NCBI RefSeq assembly: GCF_900114615.1
Contig: NZ_FOTS01000002.1
Span: 1 to 64,000, forward strand
DNA from: Pelosinus propionicus DSM 13327
GTDB taxonomy: Bacteria; Bacillota; Negativicutes; DSM-13327
Reading direction: 5' to 3'
Length of the DNA stretch: 64,000 bases
Shown: positions 28,254 through 37,336 of the stretch, one piece after another
How positions within the stretch are numbered: the first letter of the stretch is position 1
How the letters are laid out: each line of letters begins with the position of its first letter
Notes under the pieces: generated by a model
Database searches by the model: none
What the model was told of the DNA's origin: nothing
What the model saw: the letters and a program-made list of their open reading frames with translations, nothing else
Position numbers and translations under genes: made by a program

Positions 28254-28315
28254 AAAGATAGTTTAAGACTCTACAAGCAGGAAAATTCTGCAATGTTGAG
28301 TCTTGAACTATCTTT
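28254..28315. terminator. bidirectional hairpin between converging genes
   Basis: Arms 28254-28271 and 28298-28315 pair over 18 bp with one mismatch; the loop holds a smaller GCAG/CTGC stem. It separates the LevR-like gene from the converging ABC permease gene. Confidence 0.6.
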
Positions 28316-28327
28316 GGACAGAACGGA

Positions 28328-29539
28328 TCACAAATATTTTGCAACATCCATCTTGTAGGTAAGTACTGCAGGAATCAGTCCAGCCAGGATACCAAACAAA
28401 ATACCTCCAATGGTAATGTATATTTCTTCAGAAGCAACTCCCGATGTCAGCACAATCGCTGTTTTACTTTCCATAATGTTTACCAATATGGAATAGATTC
28501 CATGTCCTGTTACTATACCAATCACAACGCCAAAAACGCTCAGCAGAGCACTTTCAGCCAGGATGACGTTAAAAATATCTCGAGTACTGGCTCCTAATGC
28601 CCGTAAGATAGACCGGTCCCTGGCACGTCCAAGAGCCGACCAATACACAGAAAGCGCCATAATCATTAATCCCATCACAATGATGACATAGGCAATGCCC
28701 CTTAGCATCTGCTCCCCTTGCCCTAAGATACTAAATAACTGAACAATAACCTGAGCAGGAAAAATCATCTGGGCTCCTTTTTCCTGCTGAAATTGCTGGT
28801 ACAGGCGCATCGCTTCACTGTAGCCCTTGGGTTTTACCAGAATGGCAGTGACTTCATGCTCATGTTCGTGTTCATGACTGTCTTCAACAGCCTCAGCCTT
28901 AGATTCATGCTTCTCATGTGCCAGCCAGATACTTTCAATCGGAACTAAAACAGCCTGATCATAGGGACCACTCACTGGCTGCAGTATACCCACAACCTGA
29001 TAGACATGGTCATGTGTATGACCTCCAGGTATAAAACCATGAGCTGATTTAAATTCATCTCCTAGCTTTAGCCCCAGCTCCTGAGCAGCTTTTGCTCCGA
29101 CAACAGCTTCAAATGGCACAGAAAAGGGACGTCCTGCCGCAAATTGCAGCCATTCTCCCTGACCAACCCTGGGTTCATGGGAAAAGATATCACTCCCGCT
29201 TCCTACTATGGTATATCCTCTATAGTTATCACCAAAGGCCAGTGGAATAGCCGAAGCCACTAGTGGATTCTCTGACAATTTTTCATAAATCTCATGACTC
29301 ACATTGCCAATGGGCACATCCTTAAAAAAAACCGTGTTTAAGACAAGCTGATTTGGGCTGCCTTTGGCCCCGACAATGAGGTCGAAAGGTTCCACAGCTC
29401 TAACCAAGCCAGCATGAGTACCAGCAGACAGCAAGGTCACCACTGCCAGCATGGCGATAGTAGCAGCTACGATAAGTACAGTCAAGCCACTTTGAACCGG
29501 CTTTGCCAGCAAATTACGCCAGGCGATTAGAAGTCGCAC
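28328..29539 (-). CDS. MacB/FtsX-type ABC permease with His-rich loop (Zrg-like)
   Basis: The 403-residue protein has one N-terminal membrane helix, a large outside domain (about 45-270) and three C-terminal helices, the MacB/FtsX/LolC layout. The outside domain carries GGHTHDH (about 172-178) and a run SHEHEHEHE (about 222-230), probable Zn or other metal ligands. Together with the adjacent ATPase and DUF3299 protein this resembles the zinc-regulated Zrg systems of gamma-proteobacteria. It is the last gene of a phoA-led operon and overlaps the ATPase gene by 26 bases. Metal handling is inference from the His-rich loop and gene order. Confidence 0.82.
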   Translation of the reverse strand: MRLLIAWRNLLAKPVQSGLTVLIVAATIAMLAVVTLLSAGTHAGLVRAVEPFDLIVGAKGSPNQLVLNTVFFKDVPIGNVSHEIYEKLSENPLVASAIPLAFGDNYRGYTIVGSGSDIFSHEPRVGQGEWLQFAAGRPFSVPFEAVVGAKAAQELGLKLGDEFKSAHGFIPGGHTHDHVYQVVGILQPVSGPYDQAVLVPIESIWLAHEKHESKAEAVEDSHEHEHEHEVTAILVKPKGYSEAMRLYQQFQQEKGAQMIFPAQVIVQLFSILGQGEQMLRGIAYVIIVMGLMIMALSVYWSALGRARDRSILRALGASTRDIFNVILAESALLSVFGVVIGIVTGHGIYSILVNIMESKTAIVLTSGVASEEIYITIGGILFGILAGLIPAVLTYKMDVAKYL

Positions 29540-30212
29540 TTCCTATCACCTCCTCTGACTGTTTCCTTAGGGAACAAATTCGCTCAAACTGATTCATGAT
29601 TTGTCTGTCATGAGTAGATACCACTAAGGTGCTGCCTGATTCTTTGGCAAACCGCCGCAGCATATCAAGTACCAGCAACCCATTATCCTGATCTAAACTG
29701 GCGGTTGGTTCATCAGCCAAAATCAGGCTGGGCTTATTAATGACGGCTCTGGCAGCAGCCACTCTCTGTTGCTCTCCCATGCTGAGCTGGTGAGGGAACT
29801 TACCAAGTTTGTCGGATACCCCCACCTGGTCTAGCAATTGAATCGCCCATTGTCGCTGCTCTTTCTTTGGAATCACATTTGCAAAACTCATAGCAACTAA
29901 TAAATTATCCAAAACAGTTAGGCTGGAAAGAAGATTTAATTTCTGAAAGACGTAGCCCACTGCCTTGGCCCGCCATGTATCCCGCCAAGTCTCCAGCATA
30001 GATGAAAGAACAATATCATTGAATTTTATCTCACCAGCAGTCGGTGTTAAGAGTCCTGAGATAAGATGTAACAGCGTAGTTTTTCCCGAACCGCTTGGAC
30101 CAACCAATGCTATCTGCTCGCCAGTCTGTATCATAAGATGATCAACAGCAACAGCCGTTATGGTCTGCAAAACATCACGATATTCTTTTCTAACCTGATT
30201 GAGTTCTAACAT
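29514..30212 (-). CDS. ABC transporter ATPase (MacB/LolD type)
   Basis: The 232-residue ATPase has Walker A GPSGSGKTT (about 38-46), Q-loop FQKLN, signature LSMGEQQR, Walker B LILADEPTASLD and the switch His in STHDR. LolD/MacB-type ATPases drive conformational work by their permease rather than ordinary import. I prefer ATG 30210-30212, 8 bases after GGAG; an upstream ATG at 30228-30230 overlaps the DUF3299 stop. It overlaps the permease gene by 26 bases, so the two are one unit. Confidence 0.9.
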   Translation of the reverse strand: MLELNQVRKEYRDVLQTITAVAVDHLMIQTGEQIALVGPSGSGKTTLLHLISGLLTPTAGEIKFNDIVLSSMLETWRDTWRAKAVGYVFQKLNLLSSLTVLDNLLVAMSFANVIPKKEQRQWAIQLLDQVGVSDKLGKFPHQLSMGEQQRVAAARAVINKPSLILADEPTASLDQDNGLLVLDMLRRFAKESGSTLVVSTHDRQIMNQFERICSLRKQSEEVIGSATSNRLA

Positions 30213-30229
30213 CTTCTCATCTCCATCCA

Positions 30230-30766
30230 TTAATTAGCCTCTTCGATGTTGTCAGCAACGATGCGCACCAAACTGACAAAACCAGTTTCCTCATCCATCT
30301 GATAACCTAACTCTAATTGCCCTGTCACGGTAATAGGCCGATCAAAAGGCAGTGCAGCGACCGCTTTTGAAAGCTTGATCAGCACAATATCATCCGGCCA
30401 GTCAGCATCAGTTGAACAAAAAGGACAGATTGCCATAGGCACTTTTGTTAAAACAAAAAAGTTTAGGGTTGGTTTAAGAGGCGGTGCCATAAAGCCGCTT
30501 ATTCGTACCTTTTTTCCTTTCAGACTTTCTAATTTCGGTGAAAACTCTAACCCCAGCGCCGAAGCACCACTATATAATTCATTAAATTCAAGAGGGGCAG
30601 CTTCCTCATTAAACCACGGCAGCCATGCCGGGGCCGCTTGCGCACGAGTGCAGAACAGGGACGATTCATTCCGAATCGTCCCATCTTGCCCTAACCAGTT
30701 TAGTGGCACCCAGATTAACATCATAGCAATAATGACTCTGCTGATTCGTCTAGTTAATTTGTCCAT
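30230..30766 (-). CDS. DUF3299 exported protein (Zrg-like)
   Basis: The 178-residue protein has an N-terminal signal segment (about 7-26) and a compact OB-like domain. LKGKKVRISGFMAPP and the CPFC pair (Cys114, Cys117) fit the DUF3299 family, found next to MacB-type ABC genes in zinc-regulated loci. The Cys pair could bind metal or be redox active. It lies 34 bases after phoA and ends at the ATPase start. The function of the family is not established. Confidence 0.78.
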   Translation of the reverse strand: MDKLTRRISRVIIAMMLIWVPLNWLGQDGTIRNESSLFCTRAQAAPAWLPWFNEEAAPLEFNELYSGASALGLEFSPKLESLKGKKVRISGFMAPPLKPTLNFFVLTKVPMAICPFCSTDADWPDDIVLIKLSKAVAALPFDRPITVTGQLELGYQMDEETGFVSLVRIVADNIEEAN

Positions 30767-30800
30767 ATATTGCCTCCGGGTTATTTATTCATTTTTTTCG

Positions 30801-32615
30801 TTATTTACTTTCTTTGCGACCATCAAGTCCCAAGGCGCGTACAATGCCGTGAAACACTTCCGTATTATCCATAATACCCTTAAAGTAATCTGCCCCAGGC
30901 CCTTCAGCTGTTAAAGGTACATCATCAGCAGAATGGACTTCTGACGGATCAGAAGCAGGAATATTACCCACTTTCAAATCCCCGCCTTGGGGAGCTCGTT
31001 TCAGATTGGCAATCGCTTTGCCGTCAGCCATAATAGCTGGTGAAGTAGGAACATCCTGGAACTTTTCGTTCTCATAATAATCGGGATGATTGGCGAACTG
31101 AACAGCCAATGTTACATCCGGATTGGGATCGTCAGGAAAACCATCTCCGTCGGCATCAGCAAAGGTAGGCCAGCCGGCATCAGCATAAATGCGAACTGCT
31201 TCGCGGCCGGTTTTACCGTCTTTTTCATGGTAAGTACCGGTAATGCTGGCACCATGAGCATGATCCGCTACGACAATAATCAGCGTATCGCCATTCTTTT
31301 TGGCAAATTCTTTAGCAATGCCTACTGCTTTATCCATTTCGATCGTATCATAAGTAGCTCGCTGCCAGTCCATGGTATGAAGCTGCTTATCAATCGAAGC
31401 GCCTTCTACCATGAGAAAAAAACCTTTTTGATTTTTACTTAAGACGTTAATGGCAGTCTTCGTCATGTCCATAAGAGTCGGCTGATCTGTGAATTTTCCA
31501 AGAACGGCGGGATTTTTGGTTACCTCACGGTCAACATATACATCCATGTTATCCAGCTGGAAAAGGCCAAGTAGTTTATCCGGTGTACCAGCCTGTTTTA
31601 ATTGCGTTTTATTCGTTGCAATAGAATATCCTTGCTCTTTAAATTCTTCTATTATATTGCGCTCATCGCTCCGTTTGGAACCTGGTACACTCTTAGGTAA
31701 AAAGTGACGGGAACCGCCGCCTAAAATAACATCCGGCCGGTGCTGTGGATTGAGCATTTCCTGGGCAATAAAATTCTGCTCACTCCGCTTGCGAGTATGA
31801 GCTAACATGGCTGCCGGAGTTGCATCTGTTATATTTGCAGTCGAGACAATACCAGTCGACATGCCACGAGTACGTTTTACCAGTTCAATAATATTTTCTA
31901 CTTTGGGATCATCAAAAGGATCTTTGGTATTATCAGCATATACACCCATAGCATTTACAGCACTTTTATGGCCAGTAGCATAAGCAGAAGCACTGTTCGC
32001 AGAATCAGTTACCAATGAATCATTCCCCGACGTTGTAATTAATGCTAGGTTTGACATTTTTTCCATTTCAAGTAAATCGTTATATTTACCTTCGGTAATG
32101 CCCTTAGAAAGAATACGAGCCATTTGCCTTGCCTGCAGACTCATTCCATCTCCAACAAAGAGGATCACATTTTTTGCAGGCTTTTTAACTTTATCAGCTG
32201 GAATATCATAATTTACAGCACGTTTTTCGATACCATTTTCAGTTTTTACTGTTACCGCCACACTCACCTTACCTGTTTGTGGAAAAGCAACTTGATTGAT
32301 TCGGTATGTACTCATTTTGTCAAGCGAAATGATCGCTTGCTTTCCAAAGAATGTTTCTGCTGCTTTGCCATTTACCAACACTTCGATGGCAGTAGCAGGA
32401 ATGTCGGTTTTTACTTCAATAGCAAAATCAAACTTTTGACCAACAAGAAATTTTGCACGATCAATGGGCATAATGTTGATATGTGGTACTTCCGGCGCAC
32501 TGTAAGCAGCATGGGAGACAGTTGTACCAGACATAAGAGACATTACTACAAGTAGTGCCGCTAACAATCGAAAACACTGTGACAGGCATAAAGTAGACAT
32601 TTTAAGGTTATACAC
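30801..32615 (-). CDS. phoA: secreted alkaline phosphatase with N-terminal Ig-like domain
   Basis: The protein has a signal peptide (about 10-36, AHA/AY-like cleavage) and an Ig-like domain (about 40-135). The phosphatase domain follows, with metal ligand Asp156 in VGDGMS, nucleophile Ser205 in TDSANSASAYATGHK, and VVADHAHG and HSADDVPL as further zinc-site His residues. It releases phosphate from organic esters outside the cell and needs two Zn and one Mg. The start is GTG 32613-32615 after GGAGGT. A Pho box lies upstream (32689-32716). Downstream genes DUF3299-ATPase-permease appear cotranscribed, an unusual link to possible zinc handling. Confidence 0.92.
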   Translation of the reverse strand: MYNLKMSTLCLSQCFRLLAALLVVMSLMSGTTVSHAAYSAPEVPHINIMPIDRAKFLVGQKFDFAIEVKTDIPATAIEVLVNGKAAETFFGKQAIISLDKMSTYRINQVAFPQTGKVSVAVTVKTENGIEKRAVNYDIPADKVKKPAKNVILFVGDGMSLQARQMARILSKGITEGKYNDLLEMEKMSNLALITTSGNDSLVTDSANSASAYATGHKSAVNAMGVYADNTKDPFDDPKVENIIELVKRTRGMSTGIVSTANITDATPAAMLAHTRKRSEQNFIAQEMLNPQHRPDVILGGGSRHFLPKSVPGSKRSDERNIIEEFKEQGYSIATNKTQLKQAGTPDKLLGLFQLDNMDVYVDREVTKNPAVLGKFTDQPTLMDMTKTAINVLSKNQKGFFLMVEGASIDKQLHTMDWQRATYDTIEMDKAVGIAKEFAKKNGDTLIIVVADHAHGASITGTYHEKDGKTGREAVRIYADAGWPTFADADGDGFPDDPNPDVTLAVQFANHPDYYENEKFQDVPTSPAIMADGKAIANLKRAPQGGDLKVGNIPASDPSEVHSADDVPLTAEGPGADYFKGIMDNTEVFHGIVRALGLDGRKESK

Positions 32616-32662
32616 AAGACACCTCCAACATATTTTCTTGACAGGCTCGACCTCTTACCCTC

Positions 32663-32716
32663 ATTATGGCACTAAATTAGGCACAAAGGATTAATAAATT
32701 GTTAAGGTTATGTTAA
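32663..32716 (-). promoter_or_regulatory. Pho box and promoter of the phoA operon
   Basis: On the minus strand TTAACA (32711-32716), TTAACA (32700-32705) and TTAATC (32689-32694) repeat every 11 bases, the spacing of PhoP sites in Firmicutes (TT[A/T]ACA, N5). A -10 CATAAT (32663-32668) lies 20 bases downstream, so the boxes cover the -35. The operon should be induced by phosphate starvation. Confidence 0.8.
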
Positions 32717-32832
32717 AGAATTCCATTTGAATTTATTTCACTAACAGCGTATTTAATCCATATCTAGAAAATGTTTACAGATACCGCCTGAATACGATAC
32801 AATAATGATGTAATAAGAATGGAGGTGGGTCC

Positions 32833-33570
32833 TTGTTTACTGTTGAGGAGATTCAAAGTTTGAATGAACTTGAATTGTCTTTATATGACTATATCAGCAA
32901 AAATAAGGATAAAGTTATATATATGCGAATTCGGGATCTTGCCAGTGAAGCACATGTCTCCACCACCACCATTTTAAGATTTTGTCACAAGATGCAATGT
33001 GTAGGTTTTTCTGAATTTAAAGTTAAGCTTAAACTCTATCTTCAAGAGCAAAAACCCCTAAAAATAATTGATGATCGAACGATCTTTTTGGAGTTTATGG
33101 ATAGGGTTTCTACTCCTATTTTTCAAACTAGCATAAACAAAGCATGCCACATGATCTATAATGCCAGTAATGTAATTTTTGTCGGGATTGGCAGTTCAGG
33201 TATCTTAGCCTCCTATGGTGCGCGTCACTTTTCAGCGCTAGATAAATTTTCGGTCTATATAAATGATCCATTTTACCCGATTATCGGGAAAGACCTTGAG
33301 AATAGTGTTTCAGTTATTTTTTCCGTTTCAGGTGAGACGACTGAGCCCATTCGACAAGCAAATATGCTTAAGAATAAAAAGAGTCAAATTATCAGTATTA
33401 CCAATAGTAAAAGCTGTACTTTGGCGAAAATAGCTGACCTATCGATATCCTATTATGTACAAACAGAAAAAACCATTAGCAGTGACGTAACGACGCAATT
33501 GCCAGTATTATATATTATTGAAGCCATTGCCAAAAGAGTACATAATATAGCACTCACCCCCCCTGTTTAA
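32833..33570 (+). CDS. RpiR/MurR-family regulator with SIS domain
   Basis: The 245-residue protein has an RpiR helix-turn-helix (about 5-75; IRDLASEAHVSTTTILRFCHKM) and a SIS sugar-phosphate-binding domain (about 95-235; VIFVGIGSSGILA and IFSVSGETTE). RpiR proteins bind phosphorylated sugars or amino sugars. The start is TTG 32833, 7 bases after GGAGG. A terminator follows directly. It could control the GH9 gene 320 bases downstream; that link is only positional. Confidence 0.88.
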   Translation: MFTVEEIQSLNELELSLYDYISKNKDKVIYMRIRDLASEAHVSTTTILRFCHKMQCVGFSEFKVKLKLYLQEQKPLKIIDDRTIFLEFMDRVSTPIFQTSINKACHMIYNASNVIFVGIGSSGILASYGARHFSALDKFSVYINDPFYPIIGKDLENSVSVIFSVSGETTEPIRQANMLKNKKSQIISITNSKSCTLAKIADLSISYYVQTEKTISSDVTTQLPVLYIIEAIAKRVHNIALTPPV

Positions 33571-33575
33571 ACTGA

Positions 33576-33631
33576 CCGTTAAAAAGGAGTAATTTTCTCA
33601 ATGAGAGTTACTCCTTTTCTAACGGCTTTTT
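33576..33631 (+). terminator. Rho-independent terminator of the RpiR gene
   Basis: CCGTTA...AAAGGAGTAA pairs with TTACTCCTTTT.TAACGG and is followed by five T at about 33626-33631. The stem is about 17 bp. The rest of the gap to 33892 is AT-rich; besides the GH9 ribosome site I see no gene or named element. Confidence 0.85.
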
Positions 33632-33892
33632 GATATAACAAGGTGTTTTTCTAATGTAACGTATTTTCTTTGTGAAGACATGTTCCTTTATCCTAAATTA
33701 CATTTACTAATTTTCAGAATAGTTTTATAATGATTCACATATCCCAGATATAGTAAATTGCTAGTACGATGTCTGCAAATGATTCGTGACAAACATAATC
33801 ATATTTTTAGAAAGGAGCTGAAAAGAGCAACTACTTTCGATCTCAATAGATATTAAAATGTAAGTCATTACAAACAGTACGGAGGTAGACAA

Positions 33893-35758
33893 ATGAAGAA
33901 ATTTCTTGCCATTATCATTAGAGTCTGCATGCTTTCAATCCTGATATTCAATATGGCATTGCCTGCATTTGCAGCCCCTGAAAGTAGTACCAAAATACAT
34001 ATAGACCAGGTAGGATACCTACCACAATATCCTAAAGTTGCGATTGTTGTAGCAGGCAAGGGTCCAAAGGAATTTAAAGTAGTTAATACTGCTACTAATG
34101 AAATTGCCTATAAAGGAAACTTATCAGCACCGCGTACCGATAACTCCTCTAAGGATACTGTAAGACAAGCAGATTTCTCGGCAGTAACTACACCCGGTAC
34201 CTATATGGTGACAGTTGATGGAATCGGTAGTTCTTATCACTTTACAATTGCAGATAATGTCTACAATATCCCCTTTATCCATACTTTGCGTTCTTTTACG
34301 CTGGCACGAAGCAATATCCTAATCAATGACCCGATAACCGGCCTGACGAATGCAGCAGGACATGAAAAATATAAGACTGCAAAAGTCTTTTTTACTGACG
34401 AAGTCAGCACTGCTGGACAGATTCTGGATGTAAGCGGCGGCTGGTATGATGCAGGTGATTTTGGTAAGTATATCCCCACAGGCGGAGTTACAGTAGCCAA
34501 TATTTTACTGGCATATGAAGCTCAACCAGAAAAATTTAATAAAGGACAAATGTTTTTCCCTGAAAATCTATCAACTGTAGATGCAGCCTCGAATATGCCT
34601 GATATACTAATAGAAATGAAGGTTGAGCTAGATTGGATGCTAAAAATGCAGCGTCCGGATGGTGGTGTCTATCTTAAAACATCAGGAAAATATTGGCCTG
34701 AATTAAAAACTAAACCTATTGACGATGTACAGAATCGTTATATCTATGGTCTTTCTACCTATGGTACGGCTATCTTTGGAGCTACTACTGCTATGGCTGC
34801 CCGAATTTACGAACAATATGACCCCCAATATGCAGGTATACTGTTGACTTCCGCTCAAAAAGCCTTTGCCTTTCTAGAAAGCCGTCCTGAGCCTATCTTT
34901 CGCGTTGATGCCAATCAGAACACAGGATCAGGCCCTTATGACAAAACAAATGAACACGGACAACGCAGCTGGCTTCAATCGGTAGAAAGAGAGTACCCTA
35001 ATGTTAAAATGACAGCTGACGCTGATGACCGTATATGGATTGCTGCAGAATTATTTAAGACAACAGGCAATTCAGCATATGAACTACTCTTACAGCAACG
35101 ATATTCAAATATCCTTACACTCAAGCCTGATACCTTTTCTTGGATGAATACACTAGCCTTCGGACAATGGGCTTATCTTACCAATAAGCATGCAGACGAA
35201 ACGTTAAAAAGTAAGGTCAAAGATGCCTTTCTTAGTTACGCAGATGCTACGGTAAAACAAATTGCCGCAGATGGTTATGCTTGTTCCTTACGAAATGATG
35301 AATACACCTGGGCCTCTAGCCGAATTGCGATAGCAAAAGGTAATATGCTGGTGCTGGCTTATCAGATCGAACCTAAAAAACAATATTTATATGGCGCAAT
35401 GGATCAGGTACATTATATCCTGGGCAGAAATACGAATGGGATCAGTTACTTAACCGGTGCTGGCACCAAGACGCCGCAGAACGTACATAATAGAATCCAT
35501 GAAAGTACGGGTATTGCAATTCCAGGGCAACTTGTCGGCGGACCGAATAATTGGCCAGGCGGAGATCCGATCCAGGAAAAAGTAATATCAACCAGTAAGA
35601 TGCCTCCTGCTAAAGTGTATTTTGATGTAAGCGGTTCGTATTCCACAAACGAATATGCAATTGACTATACTGCACCAGTAACGTATATATTATCTTATTT
35701 CTCAAGAATTGATGACAGCTTAACATCGGAAGATCTCAAACTCAAGACTGAAAATTAA
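33893..35758 (+). CDS. secreted GH9 beta-glucanase (endoglucanase/exoglucosidase)
   Basis: The 621-residue protein has a signal peptide (about 1-27, AFA cut), an Ig-like CelD_N domain (about 32-122) and a GH9 barrel (about 125-610). GGWYDAGDFGKY holds the catalytic base Asp186/Asp189, VHNRIHE near 525 a substrate His, and STNEYAIDYTAP the acid Glu587. The family cleaves beta-1,4-glucans by inversion; the Ig-like type includes endoglucanases and exo-beta-glucosaminidases. No dockerin is visible, so it acts alone. The start follows GGAGG by 7 bases. A secreted binding protein follows 83 bases downstream. Confidence 0.92.
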   Translation: MKKFLAIIIRVCMLSILIFNMALPAFAAPESSTKIHIDQVGYLPQYPKVAIVVAGKGPKEFKVVNTATNEIAYKGNLSAPRTDNSSKDTVRQADFSAVTTPGTYMVTVDGIGSSYHFTIADNVYNIPFIHTLRSFTLARSNILINDPITGLTNAAGHEKYKTAKVFFTDEVSTAGQILDVSGGWYDAGDFGKYIPTGGVTVANILLAYEAQPEKFNKGQMFFPENLSTVDAASNMPDILIEMKVELDWMLKMQRPDGGVYLKTSGKYWPELKTKPIDDVQNRYIYGLSTYGTAIFGATTAMAARIYEQYDPQYAGILLTSAQKAFAFLESRPEPIFRVDANQNTGSGPYDKTNEHGQRSWLQSVEREYPNVKMTADADDRIWIAAELFKTTGNSAYELLLQQRYSNILTLKPDTFSWMNTLAFGQWAYLTNKHADETLKSKVKDAFLSYADATVKQIAADGYACSLRNDEYTWASSRIAIAKGNMLVLAYQIEPKKQYLYGAMDQVHYILGRNTNGISYLTGAGTKTPQNVHNRIHESTGIAIPGQLVGGPNNWPGGDPIQEKVISTSKMPPAKVYFDVSGSYSTNEYAIDYTAPVTYILSYFSRIDDSLTSEDLKLKTEN

Positions 35759-35841
35759 GATGATAGGTAACGCGCTAAAGAATAATCATCCCTTGATTTG
35801 TTCTTTCGTGTTCACTATATAAAAAGCAAGGAGGATAAACG

Positions 35842-36399
35842 ATGAAAAAAAATTTAGTATTTACTTTCGTAATGGCATTTATGGTTAGCATCTTCAGTAC
35901 TGCTTTTGCCGCAGAGGCTATTACTGTAAAAGGTCCAGGCAGTGCAGACAAAAACTATATTAGCTGCTTCGCAGGTCAAAAACCGTTTTCAGATGGAGCA
36001 TCTGTGATCAAGCCAATAGTCGACTCCAAAGGTGTATTGACTATCAAGTATGAGTTACAAAAAGGTGGCTGGTTAGGAGCGACTTGTGAACAATTTCAGG
36101 AAGATTGGTCCAATTTTACTGGCTTACAATTTAATGTTGCAGGTGGGACTGGCAACAAAATCCGACTCGAATTAACCGATGGGAACGGTGTTTCATATGA
36201 ATTCGTCTTCGTAGATGATTCTGCGAAGGGCAAGGTAGTTACCGTTCCGTTCAAGGATTTCAAAGTTAGAACTGATTATCAACCAGCTGGAGCAGATACG
36301 GATAATCCTTTTTCATTGACTCCTGTACGGACTCTAAATATTTCACCCCTCAGCGGCAAAGGCACACTGACTTTTTCTAACATGAAACTCTATAAATAA
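35842..36399 (+). CDS. secreted carbohydrate-binding-like protein (CBM11/CIA30-like)
   Basis: The 185-residue protein has a signal peptide (about 1-23, cut after AFA) and a single beta-sandwich. The run WSNFTGLQFNVAGGTGNKIR, then LELTDGNG and VTVPFKDF, is the pattern of CBM11/CIA30-like domains (a strand pair, then the v-PFxdF motif). It probably binds beta-glucan next to the GH9 enzyme, with which it shares an operon. There is no catalytic domain. AGGAGG lies 8 bases before the ATG and a terminator follows. Confidence 0.75.
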   Translation: MKKNLVFTFVMAFMVSIFSTAFAAEAITVKGPGSADKNYISCFAGQKPFSDGASVIKPIVDSKGVLTIKYELQKGGWLGATCEQFQEDWSNFTGLQFNVAGGTGNKIRLELTDGNGVSYEFVFVDDSAKGKVVTVPFKDFKVRTDYQPAGADTDNPFSLTPVRTLNISPLSGKGTLTFSNMKLYK

Positions 36400-36403
36400 C
36401 TCA

Positions 36404-36439
36404 TATAAAAAGCTGTTCTTTGCAGAACAGCTTTTTATA
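36404..36439 (+). terminator. terminator of the GH9 operon
   Basis: Arms 36404-36419 and 36424-36439 pair perfectly over 16 bp with a TTGC loop (AAAAAGCTGTTCT stem) and end in a T-run. Confidence 0.85.
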
Positions 36440-36505
36440 TTGTCAGAGTTACCTGCCTCTATAAGAAATTGATTCAATTACTTCCTTATCCGCTAATCTC
36501 TATAA

Positions 36506-37336
36506 TTATGATAATCTCATGCTAATGTCAGCTGTCTTTACCGAATGAGTCAGCTCACCGCTTGAAATAATATTCACTCCAGCAGCAGCCAGCTCCGATA
36601 TTCTTTCTAAAACCACATTTCCTGAAACTTCAACCAAAGCCTTCCCATCAACCATCTTTACAGCCTGCTCGATCATCTGAATGTGCATATTATCCAGCAT
36701 AATAATATCTACACCCACTGACAAAGCTTCTTGCACCTGCTGCAAATTTTCAACTTCTACTTCTATTTTTCTAAAAAATGCACCTTGACTGCGCACACGC
36801 TGTACTGCTGTAGAAATACCTCCTGCAGCCTGAATATGATTATCCTTTATTAATACCATAGAGTCCAACCCATAACGGTGATTTCTCCCACCACCAACTG
36901 TTACAGCATATTTCTCCAACATACGTAAACCAGGCGTAGTTTTACGTGTATCCACGACAATTGCAGGAAAGTCATTTACAGCCTCGACATAACGCCTAGT
37001 ATGAGTTGCTATCCCTGACATTCGCTGCAGCAAATTAAGAGCAACTCGTTCTCCCGCTAATAAGGAGCGAGTATTTCCTGCCATACTTGCTATTTTCTCT
37101 CCTCTTGGAACTGCTGTACCGTCGGCATAATAGGGATTAATCTGAATCTGAGAATCCAACAAGGCAAAAACTTGCACAAATACTTGCATTCCTGCTAAAA
37201 TGAGGTTTTGCTTCGCGAGAAGAAATCCTTGGGATCTATGATCCTCAGGGAAAATAGCTTCGCTGGTAATATCGCCAAATCCAATATCTTCCAATAAAGA
37301 TCTGCGCAGCAGATCATCTAATGCTAACTTGTTCAT
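36506..37336 (-). CDS. nadC: nicotinate-nucleotide pyrophosphorylase (carboxylating)
   Basis: The 276-residue enzyme converts quinolinate and PRPP to nicotinate mononucleotide in de novo NAD synthesis. Seen are LLEDIGFGDITSEAI at the N-terminus, RKTTPGLRMLEKYAVTVGGG with the phosphate-binding residues, and VEVEN and MLDNM near the active site. I place the start at ATG 37334-37336 (8 bases after GGGAG); the longer frame runs into nadB. It overlaps nadB by 23 bases and is last in nadA-nadB-nadC. Confidence 0.95.
   Translation of the reverse strand: MNKLALDDLLRRSLLEDIGFGDITSEAIFPEDHRSQGFLLAKQNLILAGMQVFVQVFALLDSQIQINPYYADGTAVPRGEKIASMAGNTRSLLAGERVALNLLQRMSGIATHTRRYVEAVNDFPAIVVDTRKTTPGLRMLEKYAVTVGGGRNHRYGLDSMVLIKDNHIQAAGGISTAVQRVRSQGAFFRKIEVEVENLQQVQEALSVGVDIIMLDNMHIQMIEQAVKMVDGKALVEVSGNVVLERISELAAAGVNIISSGELTHSVKTADISMRLS

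Noticed and set aside
33640-33892. Possible riboswitch in the long GH9 leader
   Set aside because: I looked for c-di-GMP, TPP and similar cores and saw no convincing conserved motif; there is only an extra AGGAG without a frame.
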